From Roseibium sp. MMSF_3544 (GTDB taxonomy: Bacteria > Pseudomonadota > Alphaproteobacteria > Rhizobiales > Stappiaceae), in NCBI RefSeq assembly GCF_030732845.1, contig NZ_JASHKA010000002.1, positions 248,001 through 312,000 on the forward strand: DNA of 64,000 nucleotides. Direction: 5' to 3'. Positions 1-9,134 of this stretch are shown here, piece after piece. Position 1 is the stretch's first letter; each line of letters opens with the position of its first letter. The notes beneath the pieces were generated by a model, which made no database searches, was not told where the DNA came from, and was given only the letters and a program-made list of their open reading frames with translations. Made by a program: the position numbers and the translations under genes.

Positions 1-20
1 CGCGGGCGCTTCCATCCGCC

Positions 21-3000
21 TTATTCTGCCGCCTGTCCTGCGTGACAACGGGCCAATTGCGCGCGCAATGCGGCGGGTTTGACCGGCTTGTTGAAGAACG
101 CAATATCCTTCTCGCTGGCTTCTGCCCGCACGGGGCGGCTGCGATCGGCGGTGATCAGTATCGCTGGAAGATGGCCGCCAAACTTCCATCTCAGCTTGAT
201 GATCGCTTCGATCCCCGTGCCGTTGTCCAGGTGATAGTCGGCCAGGATCACGTCCGGCGTTAGCCCCGCCTTGTTCAACAGCGCCGCAGCTTCCTGATCG
301 TCCGCGGCGGTGACCACCGTGCAATTCCAATTGGTCAACAGATGGCGCATGCCGCTGAGAATATCGGGTTCATTGTCAATGGCCACGACGCACAGGCCAT
401 CCAGATTGCCAACGGAAGCCGGCGCCTGCTTTGTCGGTATGGCATCGGGCATTGAGGCGGAGCGCGGCAATTCGACCGAGAAGCAGGAGCCCTTGTTGGC
501 CTCCGAACGAAGATCCACCGGATGGTCGAGTACGTGGCTGATGCGTTCGACGATCGACAGGCCAAGCCCGAGACCTTTGGCAACGCGCATACCGTCGTCG
601 AGCCTGTGAAACTCATGAAAGATGGCTTTTTGCTTGCTCTTTGGAATGCCCATCCCGGTGTCGTAGACCTCGACGAGGATACGGTTTCCACGCCGCCGGC
701 AGCCGACCAGCACCTTGCCCTTCTGGGTATATTTCAGCGCGTTTGAGACAAGGTTCTGCAAGAGCCTGCGCAGCAGCCTGCGATCGGTCCGCACCGAGAC
801 CGACGTCGGCACAATTCTGAGCTCCAGCCCCTTTTCCTGGGCGACCGGTTGGAAATCGAGCGCTAGACCGCGCAAGAGTTCGTCGAGGCGAAACACTGTC
901 GGTTCCGGTTTCAAGGCGCCGGTGTCAAGGCGGGAAATATCGAGGACGGCCCCGATAATGTCTTCGACAGACTCAAGGGCCGATTCCACGTTACGGACGA
1001 GATCGCCGTCATCGCTGGCCTTCAGCTTGTCGACCAGAACGGACGAGTAGAGGCGGGCGGCATTGAGAGGCTGCAGAATGTCGTGTCCTGCTGCGGCCAG
1101 AAACCGTGTCTTGCCCAAATTGGCTTCTTCGGCTTCGCGCGTCGCTTCGACAAGGCGTTCGTTGACATGGGTGAGCTCTTCCGTGCGTTCACGCACGCGC
1201 CGCTCCAGCGTTTCGTTCGCACGCGCAAGTGCTTCTTCGGCCAGAACACGCTCGGTGATGTCGGTATAGGTTGTCACGATGCCGCCATCGGGCATCGGGC
1301 TGATGCGGACTTCAAAGACTGTGCCGTTGGATGCCAGTTTTTCCTGGAAGGTTTCCTGAACAATAACGAGCTTTTCGAGCCGGTCTGCGACGATTGCTTC
1401 GACAGGTCCTGGCCCGTGTTCGCCGCGCTCTGCGTTGAAACGCAAAATGGCATCGAGTGTCGTGCCCACCTGACCATACTCGGCCGGAAGTCCCAGGAGG
1501 TCGCGGAACTGTCGGTTCCAGCAGATCAGCCGCAGGTCCCGGTCGAACACACCGATGCCCTGACGGACCTGATTGAGCGCCGTTTGCAGCAGATCCCTGT
1601 TGTACTGGATCGCGATGGACGCATCGTCGAGAAGCTTCACCGCGCCTTTGGTTGACGGGTCGTGCCGCTTCAGCATCAGGGTCAGGACGAGGCGGGAAGA
1701 GGCTGCGCCGATGGCGCTGGCCAGCAGCTGTTCGGAAAACCGCAGCAGATTGGCATCGGCTAGCGTGTTCGGATCTAGAGAGATCCCCCTTTCGCCTGCA
1801 AATCTGCTGAACGAGCGCTCCGTGCGCTCCTCGCCGAGATAGCGCGCAACCGTCGACTGGAGGTCGCCTGCCGTTACCGACGTCCGCCAGTATCGCAGGC
1901 TCGGAGCAGGGGTGAATTCTGCAGGCACGAACACATTGGCCTGCAGCGTTTCGGCCGGAAGCGGCTTTCGCAAAAAGGAACAACCGACAAAAAGAAGGAC
2001 ATTGACCGTAAGGCTCCAGAGCGTCCCGTGGATGAAGGGATCAATGTCTATGCCGAAGAGCGATTGCGGATTGAGGAACCCGATGCCGAAGGGCCCGGTT
2101 GTCAGGAAGCCGACGGAAATCAGCCCCGATTGCGCAAAGGTTGGCAACAAAAGCGTATAGGCCCAAAACAAGAAACCGCCGCTCAGGCCGGCGAGCGCGC
2201 CGAGCGAGGTTGCCCGGCGCCAGAACAGCGCGCCGATGAATGCCGGCGCAAATTGCGCGATCGCGGCGAAGGACAAGAGCCCGATGGACACCAGCGCCGC
2301 AGTGTCGCCGGCGGCCTTGTAATAAGCGTACGCCAGCAGAAGGATTGCGAAAATCGCAAGACGGCGGATCGTCAGCAGAAGGCGGCTCATGTCCTGCCCG
2401 CCGGTATTGACCAGCTCTGCTTCGCTGTGCCGGCGCAGCAACAGCGGGACGACGATGTCGTTGGAGATCATGATTGCGAGCGCAACGGTCGCGACGATGA
2501 CCATGGCGGTCGCCGCCGATAGCCCGCCGATGAAGACAAACAGGGCTAGCCAATCCAGCCCGGCATCGATCGGCAGGGCCAGAACATAGGTATCAGGATT
2601 GATATCCTGCCCGAACCGCAGCATCCCGGCCGCCGCGATCGGGATCACGAACAGGTTGATGAGGACGAGATAGAGCGGGAACAGCCACGTGGCGCATTTG
2701 AGTTCCTCGTCGGAATTGTTTTCCGTAACCGTCACGTGGAACTGTCGCGGCAACATCAATACGGCAAAAGCGGACAACACCGAGAGGATCATCCAGTTGC
2801 TCACATTGATGGGCTGCTCGAAAATCTGGGCAACCTCGGGAGCTTCGGAGATTGCCCGGACGAGGTCGAACGGACCGCTGAAAAGCCAGTAGGTTACCCA
2901 GATGCCGACCGCGAGGAACGCCAGAAGCTTGACGATCGCCTCCGTCGCGATTGCAAGCATGAGGCCTTCCTGGTGTTCGGTCGCATCAATGTGCCGCGTG

Positions 3001-3542
3001 CCGAATGCCCAGCTGAATATGGCCATGCCAAGGGCGATGAGAAGCGTGAGGTCGTTGAAGAACGGTGCAAAGGAAAACCCTTGGGACATAAGCGGTCCGA
3101 CCATCGTGGTCACCGAAAACGACACCGCCTTGAGCTGAAGAGCGATATAGGGGATCACGCCGATGACGGCGATGATGGTTGCGAGGGCCGCGACGGATTG
3201 GCTCTTTCCGTACCGCGCACCGATAAAGTCGGCGATCGACGTGATGCTCTCGGTTTTCGATATCTGGATGATCCGGCGAAGCAGCGGATATCCGAGCGCG
3301 AACACCAGAAGGGGCCCGATATAAATCGTCAGGAACTCCGCGCCATTCCGGGTGGCGTTGCCGACCGAACCGAAAAAGGTCCACGACGTGCAATAGACGG
3401 AAAGCGACAGAGCGTAGATGAACGGGCGCCCGCCTGCACGTGAAGACGTACGGCGCTTCATGCGGTCGCCATAGCTGGCAATGGCAAAGAGCAGCAGGAT
3501 ATAGGCCGTTGCGGCCAATATCACGATCCATCCATGCAGCAT
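21..3542 (-). CDS. Sodium:solute symporter-fused hybrid sensor histidine kinase/response regulator
   Basis: Inner-membrane sensor kinase of the NahK/ErcS-like architecture, about 1173 aa. Residues 1 to about 510 form a multi-spanning symporter-like (SSS) domain. A PAS domain follows near 640-760, then a short coiled coil, the dimerisation/phospho-acceptor helix with motif AAGHDILQPLNAARL (His820), an ATPase with GMGIP and GLGLGLSIV, and a C-terminal receiver with ILADYH (Asp1102). I start at the ATG of MLHGWIVIL, which begins the first membrane helix and has GGGAGG upstream; an upstream in-frame start at 3611 adds 23 residues unlike a kinase N-terminus. It diverges from the aminotransferase. 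The symporter part may sense or transport a solute; the ligand cannot be read from the sequence. Confidence 0.9.
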   Translation of the reverse strand: MLHGWIVILAATAYILLLFAIASYGDRMKRRTSSRAGGRPFIYALSLSVYCTSWTFFGSVGNATRNGAEFLTIYIGPLLVFALGYPLLRRIIQISKTESITSIADFIGARYGKSQSVAALATIIAVIGVIPYIALQLKAVSFSVTTMVGPLMSQGFSFAPFFNDLTLLIALGMAIFSWAFGTRHIDATEHQEGLMLAIATEAIVKLLAFLAVGIWVTYWLFSGPFDLVRAISEAPEVAQIFEQPINVSNWMILSVLSAFAVLMLPRQFHVTVTENNSDEELKCATWLFPLYLVLINLFVIPIAAAGMLRFGQDINPDTYVLALPIDAGLDWLALFVFIGGLSAATAMVIVATVALAIMISNDIVVPLLLRRHSEAELVNTGGQDMSRLLLTIRRLAIFAILLLAYAYYKAAGDTAALVSIGLLSFAAIAQFAPAFIGALFWRRATSLGALAGLSGGFLFWAYTLLLPTFAQSGLISVGFLTTGPFGIGFLNPQSLFGIDIDPFIHGTLWSLTVNVLLFVGCSFLRKPLPAETLQANVFVPAEFTPAPSLRYWRTSVTAGDLQSTVARYLGEERTERSFSRFAGERGISLDPNTLADANLLRFSEQLLASAIGAASSRLVLTLMLKRHDPSTKGAVKLLDDASIAIQYNRDLLQTALNQVRQGIGVFDRDLRLICWNRQFRDLLGLPAEYGQVGTTLDAILRFNAERGEHGPGPVEAIVADRLEKLVIVQETFQEKLASNGTVFEVRISPMPDGGIVTTYTDITERVLAEEALARANETLERRVRERTEELTHVNERLVEATREAEEANLGKTRFLAAAGHDILQPLNAARLYSSVLVDKLKASDDGDLVRNVESALESVEDIIGAVLDISRLDTGALKPEPTVFRLDELLRGLALDFQPVAQEKGLELRIVPTSVSVRTDRRLLRRLLQNLVSNALKYTQKGKVLVGCRRRGNRILVEVYDTGMGIPKSKQKAIFHEFHRLDDGMRVAKGLGLGLSIVERISHVLDHPVDLRSEANKGSCFSVELPRSASMPDAIPTKQAPASVGNLDGLCVVAIDNEPDILSGMRHLLTNWNCTVVTAADDQEAAALLNKAGLTPDVILADYHLDNGTGIEAIIKLRWKFGGHLPAILITADRSRPVRAEASEKDIAFFNKPVKPAALRAQLARCHAGQAAE

Positions 3543-3786
3543 CTTTTGGTTTACCGTCCTCCCGACCGGTGTTGCAGCTGTCTGTCCCGCTGCGTTGCTT
3601 GATCGGAGCACAGCCGCGGCGATCTGTCCATTCGTCTTGCGACCAAGGCCTCGTGCTGATTATGGACCGGTTTGCAATGGGTTGGAACCGATCAACGTCC
3701 GTGAAGTCTTGTTCACATGGTTTCATGAAACATTTCAGTCCAAACACGCTAACTTGCGCTCGAATGTCATTGAGGGGAAACAAGAG

Positions 3787-4959
3787 TTGTCCGACCTGAT
3801 TCAGCGATTGAGCAAGGGCGCAAGAAACACGCCTGAAAGCGGCATAGTCGAACTGGTCAACGCCGGAAGGCATCACGAATCCCTGATCCCATTGTGGGCA
3901 GGAGAGGGTGACCTTCCGACACCTGACTTTATCAACAGGGCGGTAAAGGACTCGCTGGATCGGGGGGAGACCTTCTACACCTACCAGCGTGGTATCCCGG
4001 AGCTGCGCGAAGCCTTGGCAGACTACCACCAGGCAGTTTTCAACCGCTCCTTTTCACCTGAGCGGTTTTTTGTCACCGGGTCGGGAATGCAGGCGATTCA
4101 GCTTGCTGTTCAGGCTGTTGTTGATCCGGGGCGCGACGTCATTACGCCATCACCCTCATGGCCAAACATCGTGGCTGCGATCGAAATCCACGGCGCGCGG
4201 AGCGTTCCCGTCAAGCTGTGCGAAAGCAATGCCGGCTGGAGCCTGGACATCGAGGATATCGAAGCTGCGATCACATCGAACACGGCCGCGCTGTTCTTGA
4301 ATTCACCGAGCAATCCAACCGGGTGGGTCGCCTCCGAAGATCTTCTGAAGGAATATCTGGAACTTGCCCGCAAACATCACCTTTGGATCATCGCCGACGA
4401 GATTTACGCACTCTACTACTATGGCGAGGGCCGGCGGGCGCCATCATTTTACGACCTTTTTGAAGAAGACGATCGCATCATCTTCGTCAATTCCATGTCC
4501 AAGAACTGGGCCATGACCGGGTGGCGGGTCGGCTGGATCTCTGCGCCGCCGGCTGTCGGTCAAGTTATTGAAAATCTTGTACAGTATTCGACGTCGGGCG
4601 TGCCTGCTTTCCTGCAGTGGGGAGCGGTGGCTGCGCTTACCGAGGGCGAGTCGTTTCTGGCGTCCCAGATTGAGCGCGCACGAGAAGGTAGAGACATCGT
4701 TCTGAACGGACTGCAAGAGATCGACCGGGTCAACGTGGTGCCGCCTGACGGCGCTTTTTACCTGTTCTTCTGCATCGACGGCGTCGCGGATACTAGAAGG
4801 TTCGCGCTTGACCTTGTTCGCCAGACCGGTGTCGGTCTTGCGCCGGGCACGGCGTTCGGCCCAGGAGGCGAGAAATTTCTCCGCCTCTGCTACGCCCGTG
4901 ACCCGGCTCAGCTGGAAGACGCGGTGCGGCGAATTAGCGCTTGGCTTCCAGAGATTTAG
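3787..4959 (+). CDS. Class I/II pyridoxal-phosphate aminotransferase
   Basis: Cytosolic fold-type I PLP enzyme of about 390 aa, the usual length. Visible motifs are the substrate-arm sequence PLWAGEGDLPTPDFI, the cofactor site TGSGMQAIQ, NSPSNPTGW, the aspartate in IIADEIYALYYY, and the Schiff-base lysine in NSMSKNWAMTGWRVGW. The most likely start is the TTG at 3787, ten bases after GAGGGG (3771-3776). An in-frame ATG at 3595 would add 64 residues that do not resemble this family and would run through the divergent promoter region. Amino-donor specificity cannot be assigned; aspartate- or aromatic-type activity is possible. Confidence 0.85.
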   Translation: MSDLIQRLSKGARNTPESGIVELVNAGRHHESLIPLWAGEGDLPTPDFINRAVKDSLDRGETFYTYQRGIPELREALADYHQAVFNRSFSPERFFVTGSGMQAIQLAVQAVVDPGRDVITPSPSWPNIVAAIEIHGARSVPVKLCESNAGWSLDIEDIEAAITSNTAALFLNSPSNPTGWVASEDLLKEYLELARKHHLWIIADEIYALYYYGEGRRAPSFYDLFEEDDRIIFVNSMSKNWAMTGWRVGWISAPPAVGQVIENLVQYSTSGVPAFLQWGAVAALTEGESFLASQIERAREGRDIVLNGLQEIDRVNVVPPDGAFYLFFCIDGVADTRRFALDLVRQTGVGLAPGTAFGPGGEKFLRLCYARDPAQLEDAVRRISAWLPEI

Positions 4960-5033
4960 GCATATGACGGGTTGCTGGTCTACGTGAAACCCCTTAAACC
5001 TTGAATGGACGTGATTTCCATTTGGGTGCCTTA

Positions 5034-6197
5034 ATGGCGGACGACAGTGTAATTGATCGTGAAGCGGAAACGGCCGCTGTTTCAGAGGCCCGCCTTGCGA
5101 GCGTGTTCGACACGGCGGTAGACGGCATCATCGTCATCAACGAGCGTGGCCTGGTCCTGGCTTACAACAAGGCCTGTGAGGACCTGTTCGGCTACGAGGC
5201 GGCCGACCTGCTAGGCCGGAACGTCCATAAGATCATGCCGCAAGAATACGCCCGCGAGCATGACACCTACGTCAAAAACTATATCGACACGGGCGAGAAA
5301 AAGATTATCGGGATCGGTCGGGAAGTGCGCGCACGGCACAAGGACGGAACCGAGTTCCCCATCGAGCTGTCCGTCGGCGAAGCCGATACGCCTTACGGGC
5401 GCCAGTTCATCGGCATTCTAAGAGACCTGCGTTCGCGAAAGCAGATCGAGGACCGACTTGCAAAGGCCCAGGCGCAACTTCTGCACATGACACGGCTGAG
5501 CGCACTCGATGAAATGGGTGCGGCCATCGCGCATGAGCTCAATCAACCTTTGACCGCAGTGCTCCTTTACCTGCAATCCGTGTCGCGCAAGGCCAAAACG
5601 GACGAGTCGATGGATCCGTTGATCCTGTCGGTCATCGAAAAGGCTGTCCGAGAGGCGGAACGGGCCGGTGACATCATCCAGCGCATGCGGCAGCTGGTGG
5701 AAAAAAAGGCACCGGCACGGCAGACGGTCGATGTCGATGAACTCGTCAAGTCCTGTCTGGAACTTGCACAACTCGGCAGTGGCGAAAATCAGGCTTATGT
5801 GTTCGCAAATGTCGAACCCGGATTGCCACCGCTGCAGGCCGATCCGGTTCAGATACGTCAGGTACTGGTAAACTTGTTGCGGAACGCACGCGAAGCCGTC
5901 GCCGAGCAGCATCAAAAACATGTGTCTTTGTCGGTGCGTCTGAATGACGATACGCTTGAATTCAGGGTTCAGGACAATGGGCCAGGTGTGCCTCCCGAAG
6001 TCGTTGAAGGTCTTTTCCGGGCCTTTACCGGGGCAAAACACAAAGGCGTCGGTCTCGGACTGGCGATTTCGCGGTCAATCGCTCAAAACCATGGTGGCGA
6101 TTTGAAGTTGGAAACGTCGCCGGCGGGTAGCGGCGCATCGTTTCTGTTAACGTTGCCGGTTCATCCGAGAGAAGAATTGCCGGATGAAGCCACGTGA
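5034..6197 (+). CDS. fixL: FixL-like haem-PAS oxygen-sensing histidine kinase
   Basis: Soluble kinase of about 387 aa that should phosphorylate the adjacent FixJ when oxygen is low. The PAS domain (about residues 18-130) keeps the FixL haem-pocket pattern: EHDTY with the axial histidine (His76) and IIGIGR with the distal arginine (Arg96) that matches Arg220 of Bradyrhizobium FixL. The second arginine of that pocket (Arg206) is asparagine here. The phospho-acceptor motif is AAIAHELNQPL (His167), followed by NAREA, DNGPGVP and GVGLGLAIS of the ATPase. There is no membrane segment, unlike Sinorhizobium FixL. ATG 5034 is preferred; an in-frame TTG at 5001 adds 11 residues. FixJ follows 33 bases downstream. 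Confidence 0.88.
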   Translation: MADDSVIDREAETAAVSEARLASVFDTAVDGIIVINERGLVLAYNKACEDLFGYEAADLLGRNVHKIMPQEYAREHDTYVKNYIDTGEKKIIGIGREVRARHKDGTEFPIELSVGEADTPYGRQFIGILRDLRSRKQIEDRLAKAQAQLLHMTRLSALDEMGAAIAHELNQPLTAVLLYLQSVSRKAKTDESMDPLILSVIEKAVREAERAGDIIQRMRQLVEKKAPARQTVDVDELVKSCLELAQLGSGENQAYVFANVEPGLPPLQADPVQIRQVLVNLLRNAREAVAEQHQKHVSLSVRLNDDTLEFRVQDNGPGVPPEVVEGLFRAFTGAKHKGVGLGLAISRSIAQNHGGDLKLETSPAGSGASFLLTLPVHPREELPDEAT

Positions 6198-6230
6198 CGT
6201 ACAGGAAGTGAAGACATTTTTGGGGACGGA

Positions 6231-6848
6231 ATGACAATGGAACCAGACGCAGAGGCCGTTTATATCGTCGATGATGACCCTGCGGTGCGCGACGCGCTGT
6301 CCGTCCTGTTCAACATGGAGGGATATGTCGTTGAAACGTTCTCCGACGGCGACACCTTCATTGATTCCGCGAGCAAGTCCGTTCCGGCCTGCGTCATGCT
6401 TGATGTCCACATGCCCGGACGTTCCGGGATCGAAATCCTGAAGGCACTGAATGCTGAGAATTACCCGGCTCCGATTTTCATCATTTCCGGGCAGGGTGAT
6501 ATTCCGATGGCTGTTGAAGCCATTCGCAATGGCGCGTTTGACTTCATCGAGAAGCCTTTTTCAGCTGAATCCGTTCTTGAGCGGGTGAAAGACGCCGTAA
6601 CCGCCATGAAACAGCGGCAGGAAGTCGATACCACCCAGACTTTTCAGGGCGCAGAGCTGCTCACCCGCCGGGAGCTGGAAGTCCTGAAGGAAATCACGGA
6701 TGGTGCTTCCAACAAGGAAGCCGGACGAACGCTCGGAATCAGCCCACGCACGGTGGAAGTCCACCGAGCCCGCATCATGGAAAAACTTGGTGCCCGGAAT
6801 GCGGCCGATCTGGTCCGGATCGTGCTCGGTCATCCCGCTTCGGGATGA
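6231..6848 (+). CDS. fixJ: FixJ-like response regulator
   Basis: Two-domain response regulator of 205 aa. The receiver has the acidic pocket DDD near residue 14, the phospho-acceptor in MLDVHMPGRSG (Asp58) and the conserved lysine in FIEKPF (Lys108). The C-terminal half is a LuxR/FixJ helix-turn-helix (LLTRRELEVL, SNKEAGRTLGISPRTVEVHR). Length and layout are those of FixJ, and the FixL-like kinase lies directly upstream in the same direction, so the two form a cognate pair. The expected targets are the fixK-like gene at 7613 and, through it, the cco operon and hemN. GGGGACGGA precedes the ATG. Confidence 0.9.
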   Translation: MTMEPDAEAVYIVDDDPAVRDALSVLFNMEGYVVETFSDGDTFIDSASKSVPACVMLDVHMPGRSGIEILKALNAENYPAPIFIISGQGDIPMAVEAIRNGAFDFIEKPFSAESVLERVKDAVTAMKQRQEVDTTQTFQGAELLTRRELEVLKEITDGASNKEAGRTLGISPRTVEVHRARIMEKLGARNAADLVRIVLGHPASG

Positions 6849-6992
6849 CACACGCAAATCTACTTAGCTTTGGGAAGTGAATTGTCCGCAATATGCCTTA
6901 GGGCGTATTTCTGCGTACATTCGTCGCACTGTTTCTGGCGTATGTATAGACGGTGATCCGGCAATCTCGCCGGCACACCGGGAACCGATTGC

Positions 6993-7334
6993 GTGGTTGT
7001 TCACATCGTAGAGGATGACGAAGCCGTTGCCGATGCGCTCGCCGTGGCGCTGGAGCAGCTGGACCATCATCCCCGGATTTACCTCGATGGCGAAACATTC
7101 TTGGCCGAAGCGAAGCTCTCGGCCGGCCACTGGGTCATTGTCGACCTTGGTCTCCCCGGCGTGAGCGGAGCGCAAATTGTCAAGGAACTGAAGAGCTTGC
7201 CGATACCGCCAAGGATTATCGTCATCTCTGGAAAGTCACGCGTCAAGATCCTCCGGCAGACCCGCGAACTGCATGACCTGCCCGTTTTGCGAAAGCCCTT
7301 GTCCCTGGAGATGCTGACGGCGGCGATGGCCTGA
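6993..7334 (+). CDS. Single-domain receiver protein
   Basis: CheY-size protein of 113 aa made of a receiver domain only: EDDE acidic pocket near residues 7-10, phospho-acceptor in VIVDLGLPG (Asp51), serine in VISGKS and the lysine in VLRKPLS. There is no output domain. It lies between fixJ and the fixK-like gene on the same strand, so it could act as a phosphate sink or antagonist in the oxygen cascade, in the way FixT or stand-alone receivers do in rhizobia, but it has no FixT sequence features that I recognise. The start is GTG, with GGGAA about 10 bases upstream. Confidence 0.75.
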   Translation: MVVHIVEDDEAVADALAVALEQLDHHPRIYLDGETFLAEAKLSAGHWVIVDLGLPGVSGAQIVKELKSLPIPPRIIVISGKSRVKILRQTRELHDLPVLRKPLSLEMLTAAMA

Positions 7335-7407
7335 GGTTGGTGCTCTTTAGCTTTCGCTTGCACGCCATCCCTACGACTTTTGTCGCGTGCGTCGTTTCAG
7401 CTCATAT

Positions 7408-7421
7408 GTAGTTTCTCTTAC
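7408..7421. promoter_or_regulatory. Possible regulator half-site pair upstream of the fixK-like gene
   Basis: GTAG-N6-TTAC lies 190 bases upstream of the fixK-like start in the 278-base gap after the receiver gene. It only loosely resembles the GTA...TTAC dyads described for FixJ targets. Apart from this the gap holds nothing I can support. Confidence 0.15.
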
Positions 7422-7612
7422 GCAGTCGACCGAATTTCTTCAACGGATTCCTGGTTCTAGAGTCAGGCTTACAAGTTGCAAACGTCGGACGGGACGCTTT
7501 GGCAACCTGGGGCAATCCTTGTTTTCTCATGTCGACCATCGGTCGATCGGGTCATTCACAACAGGGACTGCCATTAGCCTAATCGGTGCGGTAGCGCATT
7601 TAGGAGGGGAAG

Positions 7613-8326
7613 ATGGCGTATTTCGAAGCAAGTGTTACAGGTCAGGGCTCCGGCGCAAGGACGGGCGGCGCAGCACTATGCGCTCCGGTCAAAGCAAGCT
7701 TCTCCGAATTCGGCGGCAAAACGTCTGAATACGAGACACATGCCGTCGTTTACTACGAAGGTGACGACGCAAAACGTCTTTATGAGCTCGTTCGCGGCTC
7801 GCTGATGCTTTATAAACTCCTCCCTGACGGACGCCGCCAGGTCGTGGAAGTCCTTCGTCCCGGTGACATTTTTGGCTTGGCCAACGGTAATGAACACGAC
7901 TGCACGGCGGAAACACTGACGGATTCGGTCGTTCAGGAAATCGACTTGAGGCAAGTCGAGCGCTCCGACGAGCTGCAAAGAACCCTGACAAAGTGCCTGA
8001 CCAACCAGATGCGTGTTCTTCACGAGCATGCGGTTCTCCTGGGCCGTAAATCGGCGGTCGAGCGCGTCGCCAGCTTTTTCATGCATCTTGTTCCAGACCG
8101 CGGCGGTCTGGGCTGCACCGGTCCGCAGGATGAAGAGAACGACAGCTTTGATCTGCAGCTTCACATGACGCGGCAGGAAATCGCCGACTATCTCGGTCTC
8201 ACCATTGAAACCGTCAGCCGTGTGGTTTCGGATCTGAAGCGCCGCGGGGTTATTCGTGTAGACAAGGCCGATAAGATCCATCTCAATCGGATCTGCAGCT
8301 TGTGCCAGATGACCGGTATGCACTGA
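7613..8326 (+). CDS. fixK: FixK-like Crp/Fnr-family transcription regulator
   Basis: DNA-binding regulator of 237 aa. A cyclic-nucleotide-binding-like beta-roll spans about residues 25-140 (LVRGSLMLYKLLPDGRRQ, LRPGDIFGL). The C-terminal winged helix carries MTRQEIADYLGL and the recognition helix ETVSRVVSDLKRRG, whose E-x2-SR pattern reads TTGAT-N4-ATCAA sites. The N-terminal cysteine set that holds the FNR [4Fe-4S] cluster is absent, so it should not sense oxygen itself and fits FixK, controlled by FixLJ upstream. A perfect target box lies upstream of ccoN at 19426. AGGAGG precedes the ATG and a strong terminator follows. Confidence 0.88.
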   Translation: MAYFEASVTGQGSGARTGGAALCAPVKASFSEFGGKTSEYETHAVVYYEGDDAKRLYELVRGSLMLYKLLPDGRRQVVEVLRPGDIFGLANGNEHDCTAETLTDSVVQEIDLRQVERSDELQRTLTKCLTNQMRVLHEHAVLLGRKSAVERVASFFMHLVPDRGGLGCTGPQDEENDSFDLQLHMTRQEIADYLGLTIETVSRVVSDLKRRGVIRVDKADKIHLNRICSLCQMTGMH

Positions 8327-8347
8327 ACCGAAAACATTGATCTATCG

Positions 8348-8376
8348 AAAGGCTGCGCATCGTTCGCAGCCTTTTT
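8348..8376 (+). terminator. Rho-independent terminator of the fixK-like gene
   Basis: GGCTGCG (8351-8357) and CGCAGCC (8365-8371) form a 7-bp GC-rich stem extended by AAA/TTT, with a 7-base loop and a T-run immediately after. It begins 22 bases past the fixK stop codon. Confidence 0.88.
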
Positions 8377-8519
8377 GTTCCAGGTGCGCGACACGAACAA
8401 AGAAACGGAAATTAAATCATGTTCTCAAGTACCGGGTTCGATCCGGTCGCGCGGGAACTTGTATTTAGGGCTCATTCTCTAGAATGCGTTCGGTTTCGTG
8501 AAAATCGGATGTCGTCGTG

Positions 8520-9116
8520 ATGAAGATAGAGTCGCTTCGTTTTGTCGAGGTGCCGGTGCCCGATGGCGGCGCGCACAAGCAGTACAATGTCCACGCGAAT
8601 GAACAAACTTTTGTTCGTTGCGACCTTTCCAAGAGGACGATTGCCAAGCCGGTCGAGATTGTAAATGTCCTGGATTCGACCAGCCGAACGCTTTCCCCCG
8701 AACGCAAAATCCTCAACAGGCGCTGGCAGCTCTCCGGGCAGGAGGAGCGGGAGAACGGCAATGTGGCCGCGACCGGAACGGAAGGGTGGCTTGCGAGCGA
8801 TGTTCTTGAGAATGAGCTTTTCCGGGTTTTGGATCCGCGCAAACTGACAACGAAAACACTTGAAACCGTAATGGGGTCCTGGCCGGACAGTTATGCGCTC
8901 GTTTCCAAAGAGGCCTGCATTGGTGTCGTAAGGCGTGCCTTGCGTCCGGGAGAGGAGGAACCTCGGACAAGGCTGCAGAAGTTCAAGGGGCTTTTGAAGC
9001 CGCGCGACTGGTGCCTGGAATTAGAAAGGCCATTCACGTCACAAGAAGCCTACCTGGCGATCGCGTCGGTGCTGCTATTGATCGAGGTTACGGTACGTGG
9101 CGCGCGCGCAGGCTGA
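8520..9116 (+). CDS. Protein of unknown function
   Basis: About 198 aa and not recognised. The protein is mixed charged/polar with no signal peptide. A short hydrophobic stretch lies near the C-terminus (AYLAIASVLLLIEVTV), which could be one membrane helix or a buried helix. Codon use matches the neighbours. The ATG at 8520 directly follows an in-frame GTG at 8517; either could start translation, and no clear ribosome site is seen. It stands alone between the fixK terminator and hemN and is convergent with hemN with an 18-base gap, so any role in the low-oxygen programme is only positional. Confidence 0.6.
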   Translation: MKIESLRFVEVPVPDGGAHKQYNVHANEQTFVRCDLSKRTIAKPVEIVNVLDSTSRTLSPERKILNRRWQLSGQEERENGNVAATGTEGWLASDVLENELFRVLDPRKLTTKTLETVMGSWPDSYALVSKEACIGVVRRALRPGEEEPRTRLQKFKGLLKPRDWCLELERPFTSQEAYLAIASVLLLIEVTVRGARAG

Positions 9117-9134
9117 TCGTTGTGCCAGCTGTCG

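Noticed and set aside
3595..3786. Upstream extension of the aminotransferase from ATG 3595
   Set aside because: The 64 extra residues do not resemble the family, and GAGGGG ten bases before TTG 3787 gives a better start.
7387..7728. 113-residue plus-strand frame before and into the fixK-like gene
   Set aside because: It overlaps the fixK start in another frame, has no ribosome site and no domain.
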